The position numbers were made by a program, and so were the translations under genes. Source: Betaproteobacteria bacterium (GTDB lineage: Bacteria; Pseudomonadota; Gammaproteobacteria; Burkholderiales; SG8-39). Taken from it: a stretch of DNA of 61,761 bases. The notes under the pieces were generated by a model. The model made no database searches, was not told where the DNA came from, and saw only the letters and a list, made by a program, of their open reading frames with translations. Where the stretch lies: the NCBI GenBank assembly GCA_004298385.1, contig SCTX01000010.1:1-61761 (forward strand), written 5' to 3'. Shown piece after piece: positions 33,344 through 43,133 of the stretch; the first letter of the stretch is position 1, and every line of letters begins with the position of its first letter.

Positions 33344-35467
33344 TCAGCGAAGAATTAGGCGATCGTCCATGATGCGCGGCGTGATGAATACCAGTAGCTC
33401 GGTCTTGTTATCCGTCTTGCCGGTGTTCTTGAACAGATTGCCGAGCACCGGTATGTCTCCGAACAAGGGCACTTTTGTGGTGGTTACGCGCTCGTCCTGG
33501 CTGAAGATGCCGCCGATCACCACCGTGCCGCCATTCTCGACCAGCACCTCTGTTTTGACATGCTTGGTGTCGATGGCGAAACCCGCCGCCGTTACCTGAC
33601 CCACCGAATCCTTGTTGATGTCGAGCGTCATGATGATATTGCCGTCGGGCGTGATCTGCGGCTTTACCTTCAGGCTCAGGTTGGCCTTGCGAAATGACAC
33701 GCTGGTCGCGCCGCTCGAAGTCGCAGATTGATACGGCAGCTCGGTGCCCTGCTCGATCACCGCCTCGACCTTGTCCCCGGTCAGCACTCTCGGGCTGGAT
33801 ATGATCTTGCCTTTGCCGTCTGCTTCCAGCGCGGTCAACTCCAGGGTAAGGAAGCGGGTGAAACCCCGGTTGAAGAGAATCGCCGAAATCACGCCGGCAT
33901 TGAAGCCGCCCAAGCCGGTGGCCGGCAGATTTACGTTCTGGCCGCCTGCGAGAAAGTCGGGCGTGCCCGACGCCACCTGGAGGGTACCCGCGGCATTGGT
34001 CGTCAGTTGCGCATTGTTCGACAAGCTCGCGCCGAGCGAGGTGCGCAGCACGTCGCGGCCGAGGGAGTCTCCGCCCGGAAGCGCCTGGTTGTAGCCGAGC
34101 CGCGCGCCCAGATTCTTGCTGAAGGAGTCGTTCGCCTCGACGATGCGCGCCTCTATCATGACCTGGCGCACCGCCACATCGATCTGGGCGATCAGCTTGC
34201 GCACTTCTTCGAGGCGGGTGGGGACGTCCTGCACGAACACGGTGTTGGTGCGCGTATCGACCACCGCGCTGCCGCGCTTGGACAGAATCTTCTGCGTGGT
34301 GGAGGACAGCAGCGTCTGCACTTCCGCCGCTTTCTGGTAATTGAGCACGAAACTCTCGGTGCGCACCGCCTCCAGTTCGCCGATCTGCTGCTGTGACTCC
34401 AGCGTGAGTTTTTCCTTCGTCGCCAGCTCGTCGCGCGGCGCGATCCACACCACGTTGCCGTTCTTGCGCATGTCCAGGCCGCGTGTGTCGAGGATGATCT
34501 GCAGCGCCTGGTCCCAGGGCACGTCCTTCAGCCGCAGGGTCAGGCTGCCGCCGACCGCGTCGCTAGTGATGATGTTGAGGTCGGTGAAATCGGCGATCAC
34601 GTTGAGTACGCTGCGCACTTCGACGTTCTGGAAGTTGAGCGACAACTTTTCGCCACTGAATCCCGCCTTGCTTCCCTGCGTGAGCTTGTTCGGATCGGGA
34701 ACGATCTGCTTTATTTCGACCACGAACTGGGTATCGGTCTGGTAGGCGCTGTGCTCCCACATGCCCTTCGGCGCGATCACCATGCGCACGTTCTCACCCT
34801 GGCTGAAGGTGTTCACGGACTGCACCGGAGTGCCGAAATCGGTCACGTCCAAGCGCCGGCGCAGCTTGTCCGGCAACGAAGTCTTGAAGAAATCGATCAC
34901 CAGGTTCTGTCCCTGCGCGCGAATGTCTATGCCGGTCGAGCTGTCGGACAGATCGACCATGATACGGCCTTCGCCCGCCTTGCCGCGACGGAAATCGATA
35001 TCACGCACGGTATGTGCATCAGCCTGTTTGGCTTCGACGAAATGCGTGACCGCGGCCCCGCCGCTGGCGCTCGCGGCCGGCGCGGCGGCGAGGATAATGA
35101 CCAGATTCTTGCCGTCGAGCTGGGTGTCATAGCCGACGGACCGGCGCAGGTTCAGCACCATGCGCGTGCGCTCGCCCGCCTGCACCATGCTCATGCTCAC
35201 TAGCTCGCCTTCGCCGATGTTCTGGCTGTTGCGCCCGAGACCATTCACGGTGTTGGGCAAATCAAACGCGATGCGAGCCGGGTTGGCAACGGTGAAGCTC
35301 CCCGGCTGCGACTTGAGCGCCTCCTTCAGCGTCAGCTTGACGATGACCTTGCCGCTTTGTTGGGATACGTTGAAGGCCTCGACGCTGTTTGGCGGCGTCT
35401 GCGCCAGCGCCAAAACAGTCCAGAAGGATGCAGTCAAGACACCGATCAAACCGAAAATTTTAGCCAT
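33344..35467 (-). CDS. pilQ: Type IV pilus secretin PilQ
   Basis: The outer-membrane secretin through which the pilus passes: 707 residues from ATG 35467 (MAKIFGLIGVLTASFWTVLA), a good signal peptide with GAGG upstream. A GTG at 35479 would overlap the pilP stop (GTGA) and is the alternative. Two N-terminal AMIN domains (about 30-240) bind peptidoglycan. Secretin N-domains follow (LNFQNVEVRSVLNVIADFTD; VLNYQKAAEVQTLLSS). The secretin barrel region holds VMIEARIVEANDSF and KVEAVIEQGTELPYQS. The C-terminus reads TELLVFITPRIMDDR. It is the last gene of the operon. Confidence 0.96.
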   Translation of the reverse strand: MAKIFGLIGVLTASFWTVLALAQTPPNSVEAFNVSQQSGKVIVKLTLKEALKSQPGSFTVANPARIAFDLPNTVNGLGRNSQNIGEGELVSMSMVQAGERTRMVLNLRRSVGYDTQLDGKNLVIILAAAPAASASGGAAVTHFVEAKQADAHTVRDIDFRRGKAGEGRIMVDLSDSSTGIDIRAQGQNLVIDFFKTSLPDKLRRRLDVTDFGTPVQSVNTFSQGENVRMVIAPKGMWEHSAYQTDTQFVVEIKQIVPDPNKLTQGSKAGFSGEKLSLNFQNVEVRSVLNVIADFTDLNIITSDAVGGSLTLRLKDVPWDQALQIILDTRGLDMRKNGNVVWIAPRDELATKEKLTLESQQQIGELEAVRTESFVLNYQKAAEVQTLLSSTTQKILSKRGSAVVDTRTNTVFVQDVPTRLEEVRKLIAQIDVAVRQVMIEARIVEANDSFSKNLGARLGYNQALPGGDSLGRDVLRTSLGASLSNNAQLTTNAAGTLQVASGTPDFLAGGQNVNLPATGLGGFNAGVISAILFNRGFTRFLTLELTALEADGKGKIISSPRVLTGDKVEAVIEQGTELPYQSATSSGATSVSFRKANLSLKVKPQITPDGNIIMTLDINKDSVGQVTAAGFAIDTKHVKTEVLVENGGTVVIGGIFSQDERVTTTKVPLFGDIPVLGNLFKNTGKTDNKTELLVFITPRIMDDRLILR

Positions 35468-35475
35468 AAAGATCC

Positions 35476-36012
35476 TCACCTTCCTTTTGCCGCTTCTGCC
35501 TCGATTATCTGCAGCGCGATCTTGCGCTCAGTCCAATCGCCGGATGCATCCTGCACCAACTCTTTGAGGTTGATCAGATTGTCGGTGATTCCGGTAATGA
35601 CACCGAAATTCTGCCCCAGATAGTTGCCTATCTTTACCCGATACACGCTGCTGTCGGCCCGCACCAGCGCATAGGTGACGCCCTTCTGCGACAAGGTTCC
35701 CACCATTTTCAGTGATTCCAGCGGATAGGCTTCCAGCGGCTCTTTCGGCCGTGCGGCATCGGGCGCGTTGGCGCCGCCTTTACTCTTGGCCGCCGCCGCG
35801 ATGGCGAGCTCGATTTTGGCCGAACCGAAGGGGTCGGGCAAATCAAGCGCCCGATACGGCACCGGTTCGTAGGGCTTTACCACGGGCAGCGGATCGATGC
35901 GACCGCGCAGGTCGTTGGTAAGGTTTTTCAGCTCGGCCTTTAGATCCTGGTGCTCGTCGCCTCCGCACGCGGCGAGAAACGACACGACAGCGATGATTAC
36001 TAGGTTTCTCAT
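35476..36012 (-). CDS. pilP: Type IV pilus assembly lipoprotein PilP
   Basis: 178 residues with a lipoprotein signal, MRNLVIIAVVSFLAACGGDE (lipobox LAAC, Cys16). The mature domain contains LPDPFGSAKIELAIA and the C-terminal beta-sandwich with ALVRADSSVYRVKIGNYLGQ and a LKELVQDASGDWTERKIAL ending. PilP links the inner-membrane PilN/PilO pair to the PilQ secretin. The start overlaps the pilO stop by 4 bases. Confidence 0.95.
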   Translation of the reverse strand: MRNLVIIAVVSFLAACGGDEHQDLKAELKNLTNDLRGRIDPLPVVKPYEPVPYRALDLPDPFGSAKIELAIAAAAKSKGGANAPDAARPKEPLEAYPLESLKMVGTLSQKGVTYALVRADSSVYRVKIGNYLGQNFGVITGITDNLINLKELVQDASGDWTERKIALQIIEAEAAKGR

Positions 36013-36665
36013 TTCTTGGCGGCCCCGGCTTTAGCGGGGAATTTGGCGGCGGCCTTCTTCTGTTTCGCCACTTCTTCGTCATCGAGATACCGGAAAGTTT
36101 TGGCGGTCGTGTCCATCGCCAGCAGGCTCCCGTCTTTTCCGGCCGGACTGATCACTAGGTCATTGAGCGTGACGATGCGCGACAGTTGCGCGATGTCGCT
36201 CGCAAACTGCCCCATGTCGTGATAGCCACCCGTCACCCGAACGCTGACAGGCAGTTCGGCGTAGAAATCCTTCATGGTTTCCTGCGGCGCCGGCTTGAAC
36301 AGTTCAAACTGCAGCCCCCGCCCCAGGCCCGCCTGATTGATATCCACCAGCAGCGCGTCCATCTGCGACTTATTGGGCAGTTGCTTCAGCAAAGCGCCGA
36401 AAGAGTTGTCGATCTCGCGCAACTGCTGGCGGTGCAAATCGAGGTTGACCGCCTGCTGCTTCTTGTTCTTGTATTCTTCCTTCAGCTTCGCCTCCTGTTC
36501 GGCGCCGGCCGCGAGCTCGTCCACCTGGCCCTGCCAGTCAGCCACATACCCGGCGGCAACCAAGGCCACCAGGGTCGCAATCAAGGCGAGCAGCTTGGGC
36601 AATACCGGCCAGGTCCCCGGATCCTTGGGATTGAGATATTTGAATTGTTCAAGCAGCTTGTTCAT
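36009..36665 (-). CDS. pilO: Type IV pilus inner-membrane protein PilO
   Basis: 218 residues: a short cytoplasmic start (MNKLLEQFKYLNPKDPGTWP), one membrane helix (about 23-43), a coiled coil (QVDELAAGAEQEAKLKEEYK), and a ferredoxin-like periplasmic domain. It pairs with PilN in the alignment complex. Ten bases separate it from pilN. The K/A-rich end (KQKKAAAKFPAKAGAAKK) is longer than in many homologues. Confidence 0.95.
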   Translation of the reverse strand: MNKLLEQFKYLNPKDPGTWPVLPKLLALIATLVALVAAGYVADWQGQVDELAAGAEQEAKLKEEYKNKKQQAVNLDLHRQQLREIDNSFGALLKQLPNKSQMDALLVDINQAGLGRGLQFELFKPAPQETMKDFYAELPVSVRVTGGYHDMGQFASDIAQLSRIVTLNDLVISPAGKDGSLLAMDTTAKTFRYLDDEEVAKQKKAAAKFPAKAGAAKK

Positions 36666-36675
36666 TGCGCCAGTC

Positions 36676-37314
36676 CTATTTTCTTGCGCTGCCCGCGTCT
36701 GCCCGTGGCGCCGCCGCGCCCTTGCCCGCCCCTCCCTTGGCCGCTCCGCCCTTGGCCGCGTCGGACTCGGACTGCTGCCGCCTGATACTGACGTTCATGA
36801 TGAATTCGGACAGGCGCTTGTTGTTGATAGTGGCCACTTTAATCTCGACCAGATCCGGGTTCTCCAGATAAGGTGAAGCCTCGAGGTTGCGCATCAAGGT
36901 CGACACCCGTGCATTGGATTGCGCATAGCCGCTCAGGTTGACCTTGGAGCCGGTCTGCCTGATCGACTTGAGATAGACGCCATCAGGGGTCTGCCGCACC
37001 AATTGTTCGAGCAGGTACACCGTCTGTGCGCGATCGGCCTGCAAGGTTTCAATCACCTGCTTGCGCGATAGCAGCGCCTGGATCTCCTCCTTTAGTTTCT
37101 TGATTTCATCTATTTCCTTGTCGAGCTTGGCGTTCTCGTCCGTGAGGAATTTGTTGCGTTCCGTCTGGGTCGAAAGGCGCGTCGCGTAGTATCCATGCAC
37201 CAAGAGGATGATCGAGGCTGCCAAACCGGCAACCATCCCCATCAGAACGTAAAACTGCAAATTGTGGGCCTTGCGCCGCGCTTCGCGCCAAGGCAGCAGA
37301 TTTATCCGAATCAT
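36676..37314 (-). CDS. pilN: Type IV pilus inner-membrane protein PilN
   Basis: 212 residues from the ATG of MIRINLLPWREARRK. The INLLPWR motif at residues 4-10 is the segment that docks into PilM. One membrane helix (about 22-43), a coiled coil and a ferredoxin-like periplasmic domain follow. The A/K/G-rich end (AAKGGAAKGGAGKGAAAPRA) is low-complexity. The start overlaps the pilM stop by 4 bases (ATGA), which decides against the 10-residue upstream extension. Confidence 0.95.
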   Translation of the reverse strand: MIRINLLPWREARRKAHNLQFYVLMGMVAGLAASIILLVHGYYATRLSTQTERNKFLTDENAKLDKEIDEIKKLKEEIQALLSRKQVIETLQADRAQTVYLLEQLVRQTPDGVYLKSIRQTGSKVNLSGYAQSNARVSTLMRNLEASPYLENPDLVEIKVATINNKRLSEFIMNVSIRRQQSESDAAKGGAAKGGAGKGAAAPRADAGSARK

Positions 37315-38384
37315 GGATCGAACCTCCGCATCGCCAGGCCGCAAGCGGCCATCAGCGAGGGCGCATCTACGAGCAGCTTCTTCGGTTGGATACGCGGCGA
37401 CACCTGCATACCGGCAAATGGGTTGGCGACACGGGTATTGACCTGCGAGCGGGTACCGACGATGTCCTCCAGCCCCGGGATAACGGCCGAGCCGCCGGTA
37501 AGCAGGATGTGCTCGATGCTGCTGAACTGGGTAGAGGTGAAGAAAAATTGCATGGCGCGCTGCACTTCCAGCGCCAGATTTTCCAGGAACGGGCGCAGAA
37601 TTTCGGCTTCGTAGGAATCGGGCAAGCCGCCGCTACGCTTGGCGTTCTCGGCCTCCTCCTGGCTCATGCCGTACTGGCGCATGATGTCCTGGGTTAGCTG
37701 GCCTCCGCCGAAGGCCTGCTCGCGCGTGTACACGGTCTGGTCGTTGCGCAGCACGGTTACGTTCATGACGCTGGCGCCAATATCGACCAGGGCGATGTTC
37801 TGGTCCTTGCCGTCATCGGGGAACTGTTTCTTGATCAGATCGAAGGCGGTCTGGATCGCATACGATTCCACGTCCATGACCAGGGCCTTCAGGCCGGCTG
37901 CCTCGGCCACCGCCACGCGGTCCTCCACTTTTTCCTTGCGCGAGGCGGCGATCAGCACCTCCACCTCCTCCGCATTCGACGGCGCGGGGCCAACCACCTG
38001 ATAGTCGAGGTAGACCTCTTCCAAGGCGAAGGGAATGTACTGGTTGGCCTCGGTCTCGACCTGGATTCCCAACTCTTGGTCGCGCAGGCCGGCCGGCGCG
38101 ACGATCTTCTTGGTGATCACCGCCGCAGTGGGCAGTGCCATGGCCACGTTTTTGGTGCGCGTGGCCAGTTTTTTCCAGCCGCGCACGACCGCTTCCACCA
38201 CAGCTTCAAGGTTGGTGATATTGCCGTCCACCACCGCGTCCTTTGGCAGCGGTTCAATCGTGTAGCGCTCCACGCGCAGCGCGCCTTTGCCAGCATCGAC
38301 GACCTCAACCATCTTCACTGCGGAAGAGCTGATGTCCATCCCGAAAAGCGGCGGTGCTTTTGGCTTGAAGATATCAAGGTCCAA
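37311..38384 (-). CDS. pilM: Type IV pilus ATPase-fold protein PilM
   Basis: A 357-residue cytoplasmic protein with an FtsA/actin-like fold. FGMDISSSAVKMVEV (about 14-28) and ALVDIGASVMNVTVL are the two phosphate-binding loops, with LLTGGSAVIPGLEDIV near the end. It binds the N-terminal tail of PilN and anchors the PilN-O-P-Q alignment complex. First gene of the operon, divergent from mrcA. Confidence 0.95.
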   Translation of the reverse strand: MDLDIFKPKAPPLFGMDISSSAVKMVEVVDAGKGALRVERYTIEPLPKDAVVDGNITNLEAVVEAVVRGWKKLATRTKNVAMALPTAAVITKKIVAPAGLRDQELGIQVETEANQYIPFALEEVYLDYQVVGPAPSNAEEVEVLIAASRKEKVEDRVAVAEAAGLKALVMDVESYAIQTAFDLIKKQFPDDGKDQNIALVDIGASVMNVTVLRNDQTVYTREQAFGGGQLTQDIMRQYGMSQEEAENAKRSGGLPDSYEAEILRPFLENLALEVQRAMQFFFTSTQFSSIEHILLTGGSAVIPGLEDIVGTRSQVNTRVANPFAGMQVSPRIQPKKLLVDAPSLMAACGLAMRRFDP

Positions 38385-38513
38385 GGCGAATTTCCCTTTG
38401 AACTATGCCCGGTTAGGCGCGATACATATAATTCACCTTAAATGCTAGCAACAAGTCTAGAAGATGTAAAGCAAATAATGCATGGCGGGTTTCGCCAGTC
38501 CCAAAGGGTACCG

Positions 38514-38544
38514 TTGCGCCCCGCGCGCGGGGATACCCTATAAT
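38514..38544 (+). promoter_or_regulatory. Candidate sigma-70 promoter for mrcA
   Basis: TTGCGC (38514-38519) and a perfect TATAAT (38539-38544) with a 19-bp spacer, about 140 bases upstream of the chosen mrcA start. The spacer is slightly long. A GC-rich repeat (CCCCGCGCGCGGGG) lies between the boxes. Confidence 0.5.
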
Positions 38545-38681
38545 GCCGGCAATTCAGGAAACTGCGCGAGCGCGGTATCGACTGCGCCCCTTGACCAAAG
38601 GGTTGCTGTGCTCCCTTTGAAAACCCAAACCTAAGCGAGCACTTGGCGCGGGGAATACGACTCTTGGCGGTTAGATCTTTC

Positions 38682-40997
38682 ATGTGGTTACGCCTGATTG
38701 CCTTCCCGGTGCTGCTCCTTGCCGGACTGGGCCTCATCGCCGGCGCGCTCTTGGGCCTGATGGTCCTGCTCGCCTATCCCAATCTGCCCACGCTCGATGC
38801 GCTCACCGACTACCGGCCCAAAGTACCCCTGCGGGTGTACAGCGCGGAAGGCATCCTGATCGGCGAGTTCGGCGAAGAGCGCCGCTCCGTTGTCGCTATC
38901 GGCGAAGTCCCCGAGCTCATGAAGCAGGCCATCCTCGCCGCCGAAGACGAACGCTTTTACCAGCACACTGGAGTCGACTACCAGGGCGTCATCAGGGCAG
39001 CCTACTCCAATTTGACCACGGGCGGCAAGCGTCAGGGAGCTTCCACTATCACCATGCAGGTGGCAAGGAATTTTTTCCTGTCCAGCGAAAAAACGCTTAC
39101 CCGCAAACTCTACGAGGCGCTGCTCGCCTTCAAGATCGAGGCGAGCCTGTCCAAAGACGAGATCCTGCAGATCTATATCAATCAAATCTACCTGGGACAA
39201 CGTGCCTACGGCTTCGCTGCTGCGGCGCAGATTTACTACGGCAAGGCGCTAAAGGATATTAATGTGGCCGAGGCGGCGATGCTGGCCGGGCTGCCCAAGG
39301 CCCCTTCCAGCTTCAACCCGGTGGTCAACCCTAAGCGCGCCAAGCAACGACAGATCTACGTGCTGCGGCGCATGCACGAACTGGGCCACCTCAGCGACGC
39401 CCAGTTTGCCGAAGCTCAAAAGGCGCAGCTTGCGGTCAAGCACGAGACCAACGAATACGCCTTGCGCGCCGAGTACGTGGCCGAAATGGTGCGGCAGGTG
39501 ATGTACGAGCGCTTCGCCGACGACGTGTATAGCAAGGGTTATCGCATTTACACCACTATCACCAAGGCCGACCAGGAGGCGGCCTACGCCGCGCTGCGCC
39601 GCGGCGTGCTGGACTACGACAAGCGCCATGGCTACCGCGGCCCCGAGGGCTATGTCGAACTGCCCCCGGAGGGCCAGCCGGACGAGGCGCTGGAAGAGGC
39701 GCTGTCGGAGGAGTCCGATAGCGACGACCTCCTCGCCGCGGTGGTGCTGGAGGCCAGTCCGAGGCAGGTGCGCGCCTACCGCCGCGGCGGGGAGCTGGTG
39801 AGTATAGCGGGCGAGGGCCTCAAATTCGCGCAGAAAATGCTCGATGACAAGGCCGCGCCGAACAAGAAAATCCGGCGCGGCGCCCTGATCCGCATCCAGA
39901 AGGACGAAAAACACAATTGGCAGATCCTGCAACTGCCGGAAGCCGAGGCGGCGCTCGTTGCCGTCAACCCGATCGACGGCAGCGTGCGCGCGCTGGTCGG
40001 CGGCTTCGACTTCAACCGCAACAAGTACAACCACGTTACCCAGGCCTGGCGCCAGCCCGGCTCGAGCTTCAAGCCTTTCATCTATTCGGCAGCGCTGGAG
40101 AAAGGCTTCACCCCAGCGACAATAATCAACGATGCCCCGGTAGTCGTCGACGCCGCCCAGACCGGCGGGCAAACCTGGGAGCCGCGCAACTACGACGGCA
40201 AGTACGAAGGCCCGATACGCCTGCGCACTGGTCTGGCGAAGTCGAAGAACATGGTCTCTATCCGCGTGCTGCAGGCGATCGGCCCCGAGTACGCGCAGGA
40301 CTACATCACCCGCTTCGGCTTCGACGCCGACAAGCACCCGCCTTACCTCACCATGGCGCTGGGCGCCGGCTCGGTCACGCCCTGGCAAATGGCGCGCGGC
40401 TACTCGGTATTTGCCAACGGCGGCTACCGCATCGAACCTTACGTGGTACAGCGCATCGTCGACGACCGCGGCAATATCCTTGCCCAAGCGCAACCGCCGC
40501 GCGCCGGCGACGAAAGCCTGCGCGTGATCGACGCGCGCAACGCCTTCGTCATGGACAGCATGATGCACGACGTGGTGCGTTACGGCACCGCTGCGCGCGC
40601 GATGTCGCTCGGGCGCAAGGATCTGGCGGGCAAGACCGGCACCACCAACGACCTCGTCGATGCCTGGTTCGCCGGTTATCAGCCGACCCTGGTAGCGATC
40701 GCCTGGATCGGCTTCGACCAGCCGCGCAAGCTCGGCAATAATGAAACCGGCAGCGTGGCTGCCCTGCCTATCTGGATGAGCTATGCGAGCAAGGCGCTCC
40801 AAGGTGTGGACGAGATGTTCCAGGAAGTCCCCGATGGAATCACCAGCGTCAGCGTCAATCCGGATACCGGTCAGGCTGCCAGCGATGGCAAGCTGATCGA
40901 ATACTTCTATCGCGAGAACATCCCGGCGGCGCAAAAACGCGACGCGCCTGACGCCGGTACGCACAGCGCGGAGAAAGTCAAAAGCCCGTTGTTATGA
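38682..40997 (+). CDS. mrcA: Penicillin-binding protein 1A (peptidoglycan glycosyltransferase/transpeptidase)
   Basis: 771 residues from ATG 38682 (MWLRLIAFPVLLLAGLGLIA, a membrane anchor). A TTG 39 bases upstream is an alternative start. The GT51 glycosyltransferase domain (about 45-225) has AAEDERFYQHTGVDYQGVIR, with its catalytic Glu, and STITMQVARNFF. An OB-like insert follows at about 300-390. The transpeptidase has SSFK (active Ser in PGSSFKPFIY), SKN (KSKNMVSIR) and KTG (LAGKTGTTNDLVDAW). It polymerises and cross-links peptidoglycan in the periplasm. It is divergent from pilM, a conserved arrangement. Confidence 0.96.
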   Translation: MWLRLIAFPVLLLAGLGLIAGALLGLMVLLAYPNLPTLDALTDYRPKVPLRVYSAEGILIGEFGEERRSVVAIGEVPELMKQAILAAEDERFYQHTGVDYQGVIRAAYSNLTTGGKRQGASTITMQVARNFFLSSEKTLTRKLYEALLAFKIEASLSKDEILQIYINQIYLGQRAYGFAAAAQIYYGKALKDINVAEAAMLAGLPKAPSSFNPVVNPKRAKQRQIYVLRRMHELGHLSDAQFAEAQKAQLAVKHETNEYALRAEYVAEMVRQVMYERFADDVYSKGYRIYTTITKADQEAAYAALRRGVLDYDKRHGYRGPEGYVELPPEGQPDEALEEALSEESDSDDLLAAVVLEASPRQVRAYRRGGELVSIAGEGLKFAQKMLDDKAAPNKKIRRGALIRIQKDEKHNWQILQLPEAEAALVAVNPIDGSVRALVGGFDFNRNKYNHVTQAWRQPGSSFKPFIYSAALEKGFTPATIINDAPVVVDAAQTGGQTWEPRNYDGKYEGPIRLRTGLAKSKNMVSIRVLQAIGPEYAQDYITRFGFDADKHPPYLTMALGAGSVTPWQMARGYSVFANGGYRIEPYVVQRIVDDRGNILAQAQPPRAGDESLRVIDARNAFVMDSMMHDVVRYGTAARAMSLGRKDLAGKTGTTNDLVDAWFAGYQPTLVAIAWIGFDQPRKLGNNETGSVAALPIWMSYASKALQGVDEMFQEVPDGITSVSVNPDTGQAASDGKLIEYFYRENIPAAQKRDAPDAGTHSAEKVKSPLL

Positions 40998-41090
40998 CGC
41001 GCAAGGGGAAACGGTCTGGCCGGAGTAGCCGGATGAATTCGCTCTCCTGCATCGAGCTCGTGCCAGGTGCTCTCATGCTAAGATTCAACC

Positions 41091-41219
41091 ATGCGTGTGA
41101 TCGTTTCCGCCATCCTGATATGCGTGCTGCTCGGGGCCTGCGGCTCCAAGGGCGCGCTCATTATCCCGCCAAAACCGAGCACCGAGCAGCAGCAGTCCAA
41201 TAGCAACAAACAAAACTAG
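41091..41219 (+). CDS. lptM: Small lipoprotein LptM (YifL-like)
   Basis: 42 residues: [20 protein letters not shown], lipobox LLGAC with Cys17, then GALIIPP and a Q/S/N-rich tail. The 'CG-KGPL--P' start after the lipobox and the position directly before lysA are typical of LptM/YifL, which assists maturation of the LptD LPS translocon. The next gene begins five bases after the stop, so it was built as lptM-lysA, but lysA is now broken. Confidence 0.8.
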   Translation: MRVIVSAILICVLLGACGSKGALIIPPKPSTEQQQSNSNKQN

Positions 41220-41224
41220 GCGCC

Positions 41225-41873
41225 ATGTTCGAGTTTCGCAACGGCTCGCTGCACGCTGAGCCGGTTCCACCGGAGGCCATCGCGCGCGAGTTCGGCACGC
41301 CCTGCTACGTCTATTCCCGCGCCGCCATCGCGGGCGAAATGGGAAGGCATGCGCCGGTCTCGTTCCGGGTCAATCCCGATGTCGACGCCCGCACCCACCG
41401 GTACATCTCCACCGGCTTGAAGAAAGACAAATTCGGTGTCGAGTTCGATGCCGCGCCCGAACTGTAGCAACGCCGGCGTGCTGCTCATCCGCATCGAATA
41501 CCCCAAGCCCGGCGCGGCGCGCAATTTAGCCGTGGTCGATGCTGCCATGAACGGCCTGATTCGCCCGGCCCTGTACCGAGCCTGGCATGATATCGTCGCG
41601 GTAAGGAATAGCGTCGGCCCGGGCGCTGTTTACGACATGGTCGGGCCGGTGTGCGAAAGCGCCGATTTCCCCGGCAAGGAGCGCGAACTCGCCGTGAACG
41701 AGGGCGACCTGCTGGCGGTGATGTCGGCCGGCGCCTACGCGATGTGCATGAGCTCCAACTACAACAGCCGGCCGCGGGCGGCCGAAGTCATGGTGGGCGG
41801 GGAAAAAACGCATCTGATCCGGGAGCGCGAGCGCGCCGAGGCGCTTTTTGCCTTGGAGCACCTTTTACGATAG
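41225..41873 (+). pseudogene. lysA: Degenerate diaminopimelate decarboxylase with two internal deletions
   Basis: The N-terminal piece ([20 protein letters not shown], then [16 protein letters not shown]) jumps directly to the middle motif [20 protein letters not shown] and TGLKKDKFG, then hits TAG at 41465. In another frame the C-terminal piece resumes with NAGVLLIRIEYPKPGAARNL, VVDAAMNGLIRPALY, GPVCESADF and SAGAYAMCMSSNYNSRPR, ending at 41873. Compared with a normal 410-420-residue LysA, about 85-95 residues are missing in the first gap, including the PLP-lysine region (YAVKAN). About 130-150 are missing in the second, including the PLP-phosphate loop. The product cannot be functional. The last step of lysine synthesis must be encoded elsewhere or be lost. 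Confidence 0.85.
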
Positions 41874-41987
41874 ATTGCGCAAGCCGTATCGCGTCCGCAA
41901 TCCGGACGTGCGCAACCGAACCGGCCTGCGCCCGATCCACCCGGGCCAATCGCACTTTAGATCCACGCAACGCAATTCGAGACCACG

Positions 41988-43133
41988 GTGACCAAGTCAA
42001 ATAAGCTGATACTTTCCGCGATCGTCGGCGCCGTAGTCCTCGCCGGAGCGCTGTATGCCTATCGGGGGGCCGAGATTCGCGCGCAAGACGCGAAACCCGC
42101 CAGAGCCGCGCCCGATATTCCCGTCTCGGTTGCAGTGGTGACGCAACAGACCATTGCGGTGCGCATCCAGGCGATCGGCAATGCCGAGGCCTACGCCACG
42201 GTCGCGCTGAAAGCGCGCGTTGACGGACAGATCGTCGAAGTCAATTTCAAGGAAGGCCAGGAAGTCAGAAAAGGCGCGGTGCTGTTCAAAATCGACTCGC
42301 GCCCCTTCGAGGCGACCCTGCGCCAGGCCGAGGCGAATCTGATGCGCGACACTGCGCAGAAGGAGCAGACGCGGTCGCAGGAGCGGCGCTACCAGGAGTT
42401 GCTGCAGAAGAACTTCGTTTCCAAAGAAGCCTACGCGCAGATCCGCACCAACGCCGATAGCGCCGAAGCGGTTGCGCTCGCCAGCAGGGCCGCTGTCGAC
42501 AACGCGAGGCTGCAGCTCGAATACTGCACCATACGCTCCCCCATCGACGGCTTTGTCGGCAAGGTGATGCTGCAGATGGGCAACATGGCCCGCGCCAACG
42601 ACAGCAACCCGCTGGTGATCATCAACCAGGTGCGGCCGATTTACGTCAATTTCGCCATCCCCGAACAGCGCCTTTCGGCGGTGCGCGAGCAGATAGCGAA
42701 GGGCCGACTGTCCGTCGAAGCGCTGCAGCCCAACTCGGACAAGGCGGCGGCAACGGGAACGCTGAGCTTTGTGGATAACGCCGTCGACGCCACCACGGGA
42801 ACCATCAAGCTGAAGGCGGTGTTCCCGAACGAGGACAAGGCCCTGTGGCCGGGTCAGTTCGTGAGCACCAGCTTGAAACTCTACGATCAAAACGAAGCGC
42901 TGGTCGTCCCGTCCCAGGCGGTGCAGACTGGCCCCAGCGGCCAGTACGTCTACGTCGTCAAGCCGGACATGAGCACCGAGGTGCGCAAGGTCGCGCTGGA
43001 TCGGGTCGATGGCGAGCACGCCATCATCGCCAGCGGCCTGCAGAGAGGCGAGACGGTGGTGCTCAAGGGCCAGTTGCGCCTGTCCCCGGGGGCGAAGATC
43101 AGCATCGCCAAGCCGCCGGCCGCGAAGCCGTGA
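41988..43133 (+). CDS. RND efflux periplasmic adaptor (MdtA-like membrane fusion protein)
   Basis: 381 residues from a GTG: an N-terminal anchor or signal ([19 protein letters not shown]), lipoyl half-motif [21 protein letters not shown] (about 74-94), a helical hairpin ([20 protein letters not shown]), the second lipoyl half ([20 protein letters not shown]), then beta-barrel and membrane-proximal domains. It connects the RND pump to an outer-membrane channel. The stop overlaps the pump gene's start by 4 bases (GTGA). No outer-membrane factor gene is adjacent, so it probably uses a TolC-like protein encoded elsewhere. Confidence 0.92.
   Translation: MTKSNKLILSAIVGAVVLAGALYAYRGAEIRAQDAKPARAAPDIPVSVAVVTQQTIAVRIQAIGNAEAYATVALKARVDGQIVEVNFKEGQEVRKGAVLFKIDSRPFEATLRQAEANLMRDTAQKEQTRSQERRYQELLQKNFVSKEAYAQIRTNADSAEAVALASRAAVDNARLQLEYCTIRSPIDGFVGKVMLQMGNMARANDSNPLVIINQVRPIYVNFAIPEQRLSAVREQIAKGRLSVEALQPNSDKAAATGTLSFVDNAVDATTGTIKLKAVFPNEDKALWPGQFVSTSLKLYDQNEALVVPSQAVQTGPSGQYVYVVKPDMSTEVRKVALDRVDGEHAIIASGLQRGETVVLKGQLRLSPGAKISIAKPPAAKP

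Noticed and set aside
41225..41873. A single sequencing frameshift in lysA
   Set aside because: About 220-240 residues are missing in two separate places, one of them in frame; one base error cannot explain this.
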